DNA of 20,965 nucleotides from an uncultured Ruminococcus sp. (GTDB lineage: Bacteria > Bacillota > Clostridia > Oscillospirales > Ruminococcaceae). The position numbers and the translations under genes were made by a program. This document shows, piece by piece, positions 1 through 6,890 of this stretch. The notes beneath the pieces were generated by a model. The model was not told where the DNA came from, did not search any database, and saw only the letters and a list, made by a program, of their open reading frames with translations. The first letter of the stretch is position 1, and every line of letters begins with the position of its first letter. The DNA lies in contig CAJTWQ010000030.1 of the NCBI GenBank assembly GCA_910579835.1, positions 2,912 to 23,876 on the forward strand, in the 5' to 3' direction.

Positions 1-79
1 AAATTTTTTCTGAAAGCGGCTTATCCTGCTGTATACATAGTTAAGAACAGTGTTGATAAGCCGCTTTCAGAAAAAATTT
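1..79. repeat. Perfect 25-bp inverted repeat with 29-bp spacer at the window edge
   Basis: Bases 1-25 and 55-79 are exact reverse complements; the inner ends read GGCTTATC and GATAAGCC and the outer ends AAATTTTTT and AAAAAATTT. The left arm begins at base 1, so the repeat may extend further outside. Both arms lie in the coding frame of the flavoprotein gene. A match this long is not expected by chance. It may be real or an artefact at a sequence end. Confidence 0.9.
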
Positions 80-369
80 CCGCTTTGGGCAAAGAGGATT
101 TTATAAGGATTGCGGATAAAATAAAGTCTCTTGAATTTGAAGTAACAGGCTGTTCATCCTGGAACAGCGCGCAGGTTACATCCGGAGGAATTCACGGGAG
201 CTGCGTGGATGAAAGCTTGAGGTCTGTTCGTGACAATGGAATATATTTCTGCGGTGAAATACTCGATGCAGACGGTGACTGCGGCGGATATAATCTTCAG
301 TGGGCATGGTCGTCTGGATTGTGGGCTGGAAAAAACTGCGCTCGGTCGCTGAAAGGAGATATGCAATGA
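1..369 (+). CDS. HI0933/BaiN-type FAD-binding oxidoreductase, C-terminal part (5' end outside window)
   Basis: The open frame runs from base 1 without a start and stops at TGA 367-369, giving 122 visible residues. The C-terminal pattern VTG...AQVTSGGI followed about 30 residues later by IYFCGEILDADGDCGGYNLQ and WAWSSGLWAG is the signature end of the HI0933 / aminoacetone-oxidase-like (BaiN) flavoprotein family, where these segments close the FAD site. Family members are cytosolic flavoproteins of about 400 residues, so roughly two thirds is missing. The substrate cannot be told; the BaiN name comes from bile-acid work on a relative and should not be transferred. The stop overlaps the next start (ATGA), so this is the first visible gene of a coupled operon. 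The first 79 bases contain a perfect inverted repeat, so the most N-terminal visible residues may be unreliable. Confidence 0.85.
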   Translation, partial: KFFLKAAYPAVYIVKNSVDKPLSEKISALGKEDFIRIADKIKSLEFEVTGCSSWNSAQVTSGGIHGSCVDESLRSVRDNGIYFCGEILDADGDCGGYNLQWAWSSGLWAGKNCARSLKGDMQ

Positions 370-1955
370 TAAGAGTCGGAAATATAAGCGTACCTCTGGA
401 TTTTGATTTTTCGGCTCTGGAAGAATTCTGCGCCAAAAAGCTGAAAATATCCGAAAGCAAGCTTATCAGCGTCCGTCTTGCAAGGAAATCCGTAGATGCG
501 CGTAAAAAGAATAACGTTCATTTTATTATCTCACTTGACATTGAGGCAAGAAATGAGGAGCGGCTGCTGAAATCTCTGAAAAACGCTGTTTCTGTTGAAA
601 AATATCAGTATGTAATCGACCGGGTTTCGGCAGATATTTCCAGACCTGTGATTGTCGGCTTCGGTCCGGCGGGAATGTTTTCCGCCTTGGTTCTCGCAAT
701 GTCAGGAGCAAGGCCAATAGTTCTTGAAAGAGGAGCGGATGTTGATTCACGTGTTAAGGCGGTGGAGGAATTCCGGACATCGGGCAGACTTAATACAGAA
801 TGTAATATTCAGTTTGGCGAGGGAGGCGCAGGAACATTTTCCGACGGCAAGCTTACCACCGGGACCAAGGACAGACGTATAGGCTGGATTATGGAACGGC
901 TTGTGGAATTCGGTGCGCCTGAGGAAATTCTTTATTTGGCAAAGCCGCATATTGGGACCGACAGACTGCGAGGTGTGGTGAAACGTCTCAGGGAGCGTGT
1001 TTCTGATCTTGGAGGCGACGTTAGATTCGGGGCGAGATTTTGTGGATATGAGACAGAAAATGGCTTTGTCTCTGCTGTTTCATACGAACGGGGCGGACAT
1101 TTTTATACCATTAAATCCAATCATTTGATACTTGCATCCGGCCACAGCGCCAGAGATGTTTTTGAGCTATTATATGAGAAAAATATAAGTCTTTCTCAAA
1201 AAAATTTTGCGGTGGGAGTAAGGATCGAGCACAGAAGAACTGATATTGACAGAGCCATGTACGGCGATTTTGCAGGTCATCCGGCGTTGAAATCCGCCGA
1301 TTATAAGCTTGCCGTTCATCTTCCTAACGGACGTACGCTTTATACGTTTTGTATGTGTCCCGGCGGAGAGGTAGTAGCGGCGTCATCAGAGGAAAAGCGG
1401 CTGGCAGTCAATGGAATGAGTTGCTTTGAGCGTAATGCTGAAAACTCAAACAGCGCTTTGCTGGTTAATATAAATACGGAGGATTACGGCAGCAGCCATC
1501 CTTTGGCAGGAATGTATTTTCAGTGCCGGCTTGAGGAAAAGGCATTTACTGCCGGCGGTTCAGACTACAATGCACCGATTATTACAGTCGGAGAATTTCT
1601 GGGAAATTCAGGAGATAATAAGGTCAAACCATCATATATTCCGGGAGTAAAAAAAGCTGATCCTGCTGAATATCTTCCTGATTTTGTTTGTGAATCGCTG
1701 AAATTGGGAATACCTGAAATGGGACGAAAAATAAGGGGTTTTGACGATCCTGGAGCGGTACTGACCGGAATTGAAAGCCGAAGCAGTTCTCCGGTGCGTA
1801 TCAACAGGGGAGAGAATATGCAGTCATTATCCTTGGGAGGTCTTTATCCATGCGGAGAGGGTGCAGGCTATGCCGGAGGTATTATTTCAGCAGCGGTGGA
1901 CGGAATGAAATGTGCGGAAGCTGTTATTAGTATAATAAACGGGGTGAAAAAATGA
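366..1955 (+). CDS. NAD(P)/FAD-dependent oxidoreductase (COG2509 type)
   Basis: The 529-residue protein starts at ATG 366, seven bases after AAGGAG at 353-358 and overlapping the previous stop (ATGA). An upstream in-frame GTG at 300 has no such site. Residues 1-90 form an alpha/beta N-terminal extension usual in this family. The dinucleotide-binding motif VGFGPAGMFSA is at about 97-107, followed by the acidic strand end IVLERG. The segment NIQFGEGGAGTFSDGKL at 147-163 is highly characteristic of the uncharacterised FAD-dependent dehydrogenase family COG2509, and the C-terminus carries GGLYPCGEGAGYAGGI, which closes the flavin site. The protein is full length and likely cytosolic. The physiological substrate of the family is not established as far as I know. 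It is coupled to the next gene by another ATGA overlap at 1952-1955. Confidence 0.9.
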   Translation: MIRVGNISVPLDFDFSALEEFCAKKLKISESKLISVRLARKSVDARKKNNVHFIISLDIEARNEERLLKSLKNAVSVEKYQYVIDRVSADISRPVIVGFGPAGMFSALVLAMSGARPIVLERGADVDSRVKAVEEFRTSGRLNTECNIQFGEGGAGTFSDGKLTTGTKDRRIGWIMERLVEFGAPEEILYLAKPHIGTDRLRGVVKRLRERVSDLGGDVRFGARFCGYETENGFVSAVSYERGGHFYTIKSNHLILASGHSARDVFELLYEKNISLSQKNFAVGVRIEHRRTDIDRAMYGDFAGHPALKSADYKLAVHLPNGRTLYTFCMCPGGEVVAASSEEKRLAVNGMSCFERNAENSNSALLVNINTEDYGSSHPLAGMYFQCRLEEKAFTAGGSDYNAPIITVGEFLGNSGDNKVKPSYIPGVKKADPAEYLPDFVCESLKLGIPEMGRKIRGFDDPGAVLTGIESRSSSPVRINRGENMQSLSLGGLYPCGEGAGYAGGIISAAVDGMKCAEAVISIINGVKK

Positions 1956-3097
1956 GAATTGTTTATATTTCGGAAAATAAGATGTATATTTGTGAAGGCG
2001 GCAAAGTTCGTGAACTTCCCAGCGAAAGAGTGGCACATTATACTGAAACAGTGAGAACTATTAATCATAATAAGGAATGGAAGTACACGGGGACAGGTGC
2101 AAAATTCACAGGTACTCTAAGGAACTTCAGTGATTCAGAAGCATCTGATTACAGTATTAACGGTCTTGAATGGGACGGACGCGGACTTGTCTATTCTATG
2201 ATTTTAGGTGAAATGGGAGCTATTTACCGTAAAAATCTTGATAATCCTAAGGCTGCCGAGGAACACATTTATACTGCTATGAATGCCGGAATCGGACGTA
2301 TTTCTTATAATGGCAGTCAGATTGCGGCAGAAATGGGCGGACACATTGCTATTTACGATCCTGAAACCGGATGCAGTGAACTGACGGAGGGGGATTCTGT
2401 TGAAACAGCTCCGTCATGGTCTGATTCGGACAGCGGCGAGCTTCTCTGTACGTCAAAAGGCATTGCCGTATCAGACAGGGATATGCATTATTCACCTGGG
2501 GCTGTGCTGTCTATTAATATGAAATTCGGGACAATGGATGAGATATATTCAGATAAAAAATCTGATATTATATCTCCGCGGAGGGATAGCGACGGTAATC
2601 TCTGGTTTATCAGGCAGCCTTATAAGCAGGAAAATAAAAAAACGTCTTTGTGGAAAGATATACTGCTTTTTCCTGTCAGAATTATTAAGGCTATAGGCGG
2701 ATTCCTTAATGCATTCAGCGTAATTTTCGGCGGAGAACCGCTTCGTGACGGAGGGAAAAGAAGCGATGTGAAAAGCATACAGAAGTCGGAAAAGGAATTG
2801 TTTTTTGAGGGCAGGCTGATCGAAGCGGGGAAAAATCAGCGTGAAAATTCTGCTAAAGGTGATAAGAACCCCAGTATATTTCCGCGAAGCCGTGAATTGG
2901 TAAAAGTTTCGCCCGACGGAGAGGAGACTGTTGTGAGATGTGGCGTTCAGGATTATTTGTTGCTGGAAAATGGCGGACTTGCAGTTTCCGACGGACAGTC
3001 TGTCATATATATTGGAAATGACGGTGAAAAAATTCTGGCAAAGGCTGTGCTGGCTCACAGTCTGTGCACAGTACCGGAGGTAAATTATGAAAATTAA
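1952..3097 (+). CDS. Hypothetical protein, probable beta-propeller with an internal hydrophobic segment
   Basis: I do not recognise this 381-residue protein as a named family. It is rich in short beta-strand units of the kind seen in TolB/WD40-like propellers, for example GLEWDGRGLVYS (71-82), SWSDSDSGELLCTSKGIAVSD (155-175, two adjoining units) and DSDGNLWFI (212-220), and the C-terminal part has VKVSPDGEE and GGLAVSDGQSVIYIGNDGEK. No signal peptide is present. Residues about 233-260 are hydrophobic and could be an amphipathic or membrane-associated helix interrupting the propeller; a basic, charged linker follows (265-305). It starts at ATG 1952 inside the previous stop (ATGA) and overlaps the following gene by 11 bases, so translation is probably coupled. 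A role with the two flavoproteins or with ribosome maturation cannot be assigned. Confidence 0.7.
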   Translation: MRIVYISENKMYICEGGKVRELPSERVAHYTETVRTINHNKEWKYTGTGAKFTGTLRNFSDSEASDYSINGLEWDGRGLVYSMILGEMGAIYRKNLDNPKAAEEHIYTAMNAGIGRISYNGSQIAAEMGGHIAIYDPETGCSELTEGDSVETAPSWSDSDSGELLCTSKGIAVSDRDMHYSPGAVLSINMKFGTMDEIYSDKKSDIISPRRDSDGNLWFIRQPYKQENKKTSLWKDILLFPVRIIKAIGGFLNAFSVIFGGEPLRDGGKRSDVKSIQKSEKELFFEGRLIEAGKNQRENSAKGDKNPSIFPRSRELVKVSPDGEETVVRCGVQDYLLLENGGLAVSDGQSVIYIGNDGEKILAKAVLAHSLCTVPEVNYEN

Positions 3098-3365
3098 CGT
3101 CAAAGGCGGAAAAATAAACCGCAGTGAGATAGACGAATATATCAGATATGCGGCTCAAAAGCATCCTGGACGGCAGATAAGGCAGATGGATATTATAATT
3201 GATGGTGAATTTGTCGATCTTAAATTTTACTTTGGAGATATGGATTTTCAGCATGCCTATCGTTCGGCAGACTATCTTGTGAGCAGTATGGAGAAGTTGA
3301 ACGATGCCAAGCAAGCTGAGTTCTCACAGAAGGAACGGCACGGAATACAGGAGAAGAAAAAATGA
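3087..3365 (+). CDS. Small hypothetical protein, 92 aa
   Basis: The start ATG 3087 follows a good GGAGGT site at about 3076-3081 and lies inside the last codons of the upstream gene. The predicted protein begins MKINVKGGKINRSEIDEYI and has a central beta-rich part (MDIIIDGEFVDLKFYFGDMDF), then a helical, highly charged C-terminus ending in KERHGIQEKKK. It has no signal peptide, membrane segment or Cys motif and is likely cytosolic. It overlaps rsmA by ATGA at 3362-3365. The ribosome site and tight packing support it being a real gene; its function is unknown, and I cannot place it in a family. Confidence 0.7.
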   Translation: MKINVKGGKINRSEIDEYIRYAAQKHPGRQIRQMDIIIDGEFVDLKFYFGDMDFQHAYRSADYLVSSMEKLNDAKQAEFSQKERHGIQEKKK

Positions 3366-4222
3366 TTCTTACAAACATAGGAACAATAAAAGAAATCCTT
3401 TCACGTCACGGATTCAGTTTTTCAAAGGGATTGGGACAGAATTTTATTATTAATCCTGATATTTGCCCTAAAATAGCTGAAAACGGCAATGCGGAAAAGG
3501 GCTTCGGCATAATTGAGATCGGAACGGGCATCGGTGTTCTTACGGCGGAGCTTGCACGCCGCGCTGATAAGGTCTGTGCCGTTGAGATCGACAGCAGGCT
3601 TATGCCTGTTCTTGAAGAAACGCTTCATGAATTTAACAATATAAAGATTTTTAACGAGGATATTATGAAGTGTGATCTTCAACGCATCATAAAAGAAGAA
3701 TTTTCCGGGCTTAAAACAGCAGTCTGTGCCAATCTTCCTTATTATATAACTTCGCCTGTGCTTATGCTGCTTTTGGAGAGCCGGCTGCCTGTTGAATCAA
3801 TTACAGTAATGGTTCAGAAAGAAGCTGCACAGCGCCTTTGCGCCAAGGTCGGCAGCAGAGAGTCTGGAGCAATTACGGTTGCTGTTAACTATTACGGAAC
3901 TGCTAAACAGCTTTTCAGTGTGTCGCGGGGAAGCTTTATGCCGTCTCCGAATGTGGATTCGGCGGTTATAAAGATCGAGCCAAGAAACGTTCCTCTTTTG
4001 AATGAAAATGATGAAAAATTTTTTTTCAAAATGGTTAAGAGCGGATTCTCTCAGCGCAGAAAAACGGCGGCAAATGCTGTATCATCCATGATGAATATTC
4101 CGAAGAATAATATATATACGGTTCTTCGGGCGCTTGGGCTAAGCGAAAGCTCTCGGATAGAGGAGCTTGATATGACACAGTTGACCGAATTTTCAAAGCT
4201 CCTGAAAAAAACTGTTAATTGA
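3362..4222 (+). CDS. rsmA: 16S rRNA (adenine(1518)-N(6)/adenine(1519)-N(6))-dimethyltransferase
   Basis: RsmA (KsgA) uses S-adenosylmethionine to dimethylate two adjacent adenines in the helix-45 loop of 16S rRNA late in 30S assembly. The 286-residue length is normal. Visible family motifs are KGLGQNFI near residue 22, the SAM-binding motif IEIGTGIGVLT at 51-61 (usual form EIGPGxGxLT, with Thr for Pro here), the acidic VEID at about 74-77, the catalytic NLPYY at 124-128, and FMPSPNVDSAV in the C-terminal half. ATG 3362 follows AGGAG at 3349-3353 and overlaps the previous stop as ATGA. It is the last gene of the packed run; I saw no convincing terminator after it, only a short CGAAG/CTTCG hairpin. 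Confidence 0.97.
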   Translation: MILTNIGTIKEILSRHGFSFSKGLGQNFIINPDICPKIAENGNAEKGFGIIEIGTGIGVLTAELARRADKVCAVEIDSRLMPVLEETLHEFNNIKIFNEDIMKCDLQRIIKEEFSGLKTAVCANLPYYITSPVLMLLLESRLPVESITVMVQKEAAQRLCAKVGSRESGAITVAVNYYGTAKQLFSVSRGSFMPSPNVDSAVIKIEPRNVPLLNENDEKFFFKMVKSGFSQRRKTAANAVSSMMNIPKNNIYTVLRALGLSESSRIEELDMTQLTEFSKLLKKTVN

Positions 4223-4239
4223 TTCGGGCACGACGAAGA

Positions 4240-4273
4240 TACGACAGGCTTCGCCAAAGGATAATGGTATAAT
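4240..4273 (+). promoter_or_regulatory. Predicted spoIIE promoter with extended -10 and Spo0A-box-like element
   Basis: TATAAT at 4268-4273 is preceded by TGG, an extended -10. There is no good -35 at the normal 17 bp. TACGACA at 4240-4246 matches six of seven bases of the reverse Spo0A box TTCGACA, and its ACGACA lies 21 bp from the -10. Spo0A-activated sigma-A promoters such as B. subtilis spoIIE are known for this long spacing. The assignment rests on spacing and motif only. Confidence 0.55.
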
Positions 4274-4326
4274 CTATAGTAGACGGTGATCGTGCGTGGA
4301 TTACTATTATCTCTGAGGTGGTATGG

Positions 4327-6582
4327 ATGTTGAAAAAAAACAATGTTAAAAAAATAATGAAAAGCCCGGCAGCTGCATCGGCAGGGGCTTTTCTTCTTTC
4401 TTTAGGGGCGGGATGGGTACTTTCCGGAGCAAATGTTGCCGGAGCCGCCTCCTTTGCTGATGTTTCTCTTGCCGGAGGATTGAATTTATCATATTCAGCA
4501 GCTGTTTTTACCGGAGGGCTTGTACGGAGCATTATTCAGGGAAGTGTAGGACGGAATATCGTGAAGATCACAGCCGCTCTTCTGATCGTAATTGTTAAAA
4601 TGTTTGTCGAACCGAAGAACGATCCTAAAATATGCGGAATATCTGCGTTTTGCGCTGTTTTTGCATCAGGAGCCGCAGTTTCCGCCGTAATAGGCGAACT
4701 GCTGTATAAACTGATATTCTATCTGCTTTATGCAGCTCTTGCCGGATATACCGCCTATTCCATAGCGCTGATAATTTCGGGTTTTCGTATGAGGCGTGCG
4801 GCAGATCTTTGCTCTGCGTCCGGCTGTTCCTATGCGGTTGTGTATACGCTGATGATTGCTTCTTTATGTTCTGTGGAACTGCCTATTGTTAACGGAGGAA
4901 TTGCTCTGGGAGCAGCCGTAACTCTTGCCGGAGCATACTTTTATCGATATACGGGAGGAGTTCTTTGCGGTGCTCTTACCACCTGCGGAGCCTTTCTATC
5001 CTCAACTTCATGCGGAATGACGGTGGTGCTTCTTCCGGCAGCGGGACTTCTCACAGGTTATCTTTACAGACAGCGCATTAATGTGGCAGCCGGATTTTTT
5101 ACAGGATTAAATTTTATGCTGATGATTCTGACAGGCGTCAACCCAGAGAGTATGAACAGTATGTTTAATATTGTATGCGGCACGGCAATATTTCGTTTTC
5201 TTGCTCCTTACTATTCCGATAAATGGATCATTACAGGAGACGCTTCCTCTGCTGCATTCCCGGAGATCCTTTGTACAAGGATGAGCTTTCTGTCAGATTC
5301 TATAGGAAATTTAAGAACTGAATCCGAAAAGATTGCCGGGATAATATCTGAAAACGCTGAAAAAAAAGATGAGATTCCGGATAATTCAAATGATGTATGC
5401 AGCCGCTGTTTCCGGCGCCTTAACTGCTGGAAAAACGACTATGACAATACGGTCAGGGGATTTCGCAGGCTGGCACAAATGAGCGAATTTTCCCGTGAAA
5501 GTTTTCCGTTTGAACTGGACGACTGTCTGCACAAGAATGAGCTGAGAGAGACTTTTGAGAGAAGAGCGAGAGAAAGAGCGACTGCCAAGCTTTTGGAAAT
5601 GCGTTTCTCAGAGAGCAGAAAATTGCTTTCAGAGCAGATAAAAATTATTGAAGAGGTGGCTGAGACGGCGGGGGAACGAATGGATGTGCGGTATTCAGAA
5701 CCGATAAGCCGGAATATCCGTGATAAGCTTGTTAAATTCAGCATGAAGCCCAGCAATGTAATCGCTTATTACAATTCACGCAACAGGCTTATGGCTGAAA
5801 TTTATTTCAGCTATGCGAATGCTCCGGAGGGATGTGATCGAATCAGAGATCTTGTTTCTGACGAACTGCATCTTTCCCTTGACAGTGCCGGAATGGTTAA
5901 TTCAGGCCGCGAGGTGAGGATAAGGCTTTTCGAGCGTCCAGAATATTCCCTTGAAGTCTACGGAGCTTCAATTTGTGCTGATAATTCAAAGGAAAACGGT
6001 GATACATCAATGATTTTCAGCGATGGTACAGGAGTCAGCTACGTTATTCTTTCTGATGGAATGGGCTGCGGTAAAAATGCTGCGGTCGAATCGAGGATGG
6101 TGGTGAGAATGTTCCGGCGTCTTATAAGCAGCGGAGTCAATTATTCCTCGGCTATAAAGCTTATAAATTCAATTATGCTGACAAAATCGCGCGAGGAAAC
6201 ATTTGCTACCCTGGACGCTGTTAGGATTGATCTTGACAGCTGCGAATTAACTGTGATAAAATCGGGAGCCACAGCCACTCTTATCCGTCATAGGGGAAGT
6301 GTCATGAAAATAACTTCTCCTACTTTCCCTATCGGCATATATGAACAGTCTGATACTTTTTCTAAAAATTACGATTTTGAGGACGGTGATGTTATCATAA
6401 TGTTTTCAGATGGAATCAGTGAAAACGCCTATAGTTATATCAAGGAACTGCTGTTGGGAGGCGGAGATTTGAAGATGATTGTAGATGAAATCTGTATGAA
6501 ATCTGAGGTATTCAATCCTGCCGTAAGAAATGACGATGTGACTGTTATAGGTGTTCGCGTAACGAAAACTGCTGCAAAATAG
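4327..6582 (+). CDS. spoIIE: Stage II sporulation protein E (membrane PP2C-type phosphatase)
   Basis: SpoIIE is the polar-septum phosphatase that dephosphorylates SpoIIAA and so releases sigma-F in the forespore. The protein is 751 residues from ATG 4327, which follows GAGGTGG at 4315-4321; a GTG nine bases upstream would lie within that site. Residues about 15-300 are a dense series of hydrophobic segments (roughly ten membrane helices). A linker with a C-x2-C-x5-C-W pattern at about 358-368 and a charged helical region follow. The C-terminal PP2C domain (about 545-750) carries YVILSDGMGCGKNAA (around 572-586), ETFATLDAVRIDLD, IMFSDGISENA and NDDVTVIG, which include the metal-binding acidic residues. 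It is slightly shorter than the B. subtilis protein (827). It is a single-gene unit here, in a different setting from its neighbours. Confidence 0.96.
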   Translation: MLKKNNVKKIMKSPAAASAGAFLLSLGAGWVLSGANVAGAASFADVSLAGGLNLSYSAAVFTGGLVRSIIQGSVGRNIVKITAALLIVIVKMFVEPKNDPKICGISAFCAVFASGAAVSAVIGELLYKLIFYLLYAALAGYTAYSIALIISGFRMRRAADLCSASGCSYAVVYTLMIASLCSVELPIVNGGIALGAAVTLAGAYFYRYTGGVLCGALTTCGAFLSSTSCGMTVVLLPAAGLLTGYLYRQRINVAAGFFTGLNFMLMILTGVNPESMNSMFNIVCGTAIFRFLAPYYSDKWIITGDASSAAFPEILCTRMSFLSDSIGNLRTESEKIAGIISENAEKKDEIPDNSNDVCSRCFRRLNCWKNDYDNTVRGFRRLAQMSEFSRESFPFELDDCLHKNELRETFERRARERATAKLLEMRFSESRKLLSEQIKIIEEVAETAGERMDVRYSEPISRNIRDKLVKFSMKPSNVIAYYNSRNRLMAEIYFSYANAPEGCDRIRDLVSDELHLSLDSAGMVNSGREVRIRLFERPEYSLEVYGASICADNSKENGDTSMIFSDGTGVSYVILSDGMGCGKNAAVESRMVVRMFRRLISSGVNYSSAIKLINSIMLTKSREETFATLDAVRIDLDSCELTVIKSGATATLIRHRGSVMKITSPTFPIGIYEQSDTFSKNYDFEDGDVIIMFSDGISENAYSYIKELLLGGGDLKMIVDEICMKSEVFNPAVRNDDVTVIGVRVTKTAAK

Positions 6583-6643
6583 TTTTTGGCTGTGTCAAAA
6601 CGGCTTGCCATGAATAATATTCCTGTGCATTTTTCTTGTTAGA

Positions 6644-6695
6644 AGAAAAAACTGCCTTAATATCCGCACATGATAAAGATATTAAACAGGCGGTT
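6644..6695 (-). terminator. Strong hairpin with leftward (minus-strand) terminator polarity
   Basis: AACTGCC (6650-6656) plus TTAATATC (6657-6664) pairs with GATATTAA (6678-6685) and, after a 3-base bulge, GGCGGTT (6689-6695): 15 pairs with one G-U. On the minus strand the stem is followed by a run of T with C (complement of 6644-6651), while on the plus strand no T-run follows. No gene to its right reads leftward into it. Confidence 0.5.
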
Positions 6696-6731
6696 GCATC
6701 TTGAAATATTTGGACTGTCTTTGTATTATGT

Positions 6732-6777
6732 GTGCATTTTGCTGATATGTAAAATGATGAAGTATGGCAAAATGCAC
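6732..6777. repeat. Perfect 11-bp inverted repeat (intergenic hairpin)
   Basis: GTGCATTTTGC at 6732-6742 and GCAAAATGCAC at 6767-6777 are exact reverse complements with a 24-base loop. With a 3-base bulge the outer TATTA and TAATA can extend the stem. It is not followed by a T-run on either strand, so it is not a simple terminator; it could be an RNA stem or a protein-binding site upstream of the glgB promoter. Confidence 0.75.
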
Positions 6778-6837
6778 TAATATATACAGTGATAATTAGC
6801 ATATCGTCTGAATTTTTGACCGATTTCCCAAAAAAAC

Positions 6838-6866
6838 TTGAATATTTTTTCATTTTCTGTTAAAAT
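6838..6866 (+). promoter_or_regulatory. Predicted sigma-A promoter of glgB
   Basis: TTGAAT at 6838-6843 and TAAAAT at 6861-6866 are separated by exactly 17 bp, 25 bases before the glgB start. A strong ribosome site AAAGGAGG lies at 6876-6883, seven bases from ATG 6891, so the leader would be very short. Confidence 0.65.
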
Positions 6867-6890
6867 GATAATAGCAAAGGAGGCTAAATT

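Larger units (their letters stand above)
6583..6837. other. Intergenic region between spoIIE and glgB, no convincing gene
   Basis: This stretch of about 300 bases up to glgB contains two long hairpins (listed separately), an 8-bp TTTTTCTT/AAGAAAAA inverted repeat near 6630-6650, and the glgB promoter at its right end. A 102-codon frame on the minus strand spans most of it but has no family features and overlaps the hairpins. A GGCTGTGTCAAAA string at 6588-6600 resembles some insertion-sequence ends but has no partner. Confidence 0.6.

Noticed and set aside
300..365. Upstream in-frame GTG start for the COG2509-type gene
   Set aside because: It would overlap the upstream coding sequence by 70 bases and lacks a ribosome site, whereas ATG 366 has AAGGAG and an ATGA overlap.
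2549..3103. Minus-strand frame of 184 codons
   Set aside because: It is fully antisense to a well-placed plus-strand gene, has no ribosome site and shows Phe/Ile/Ser-rich shadow composition.
6588..6600. GGCTGTGTCAAAA, similar to the terminal sequence of some insertion elements
   Set aside because: No matching inverted end, target duplication or transposase fragment nearby.
6545..6853. Minus-strand frame of 102 codons in the spoIIE-glgB spacer
   Set aside because: It overlaps the spoIIE 3' end, both hairpins and the glgB promoter; it has no recognisable domain and no clear ribosome site.
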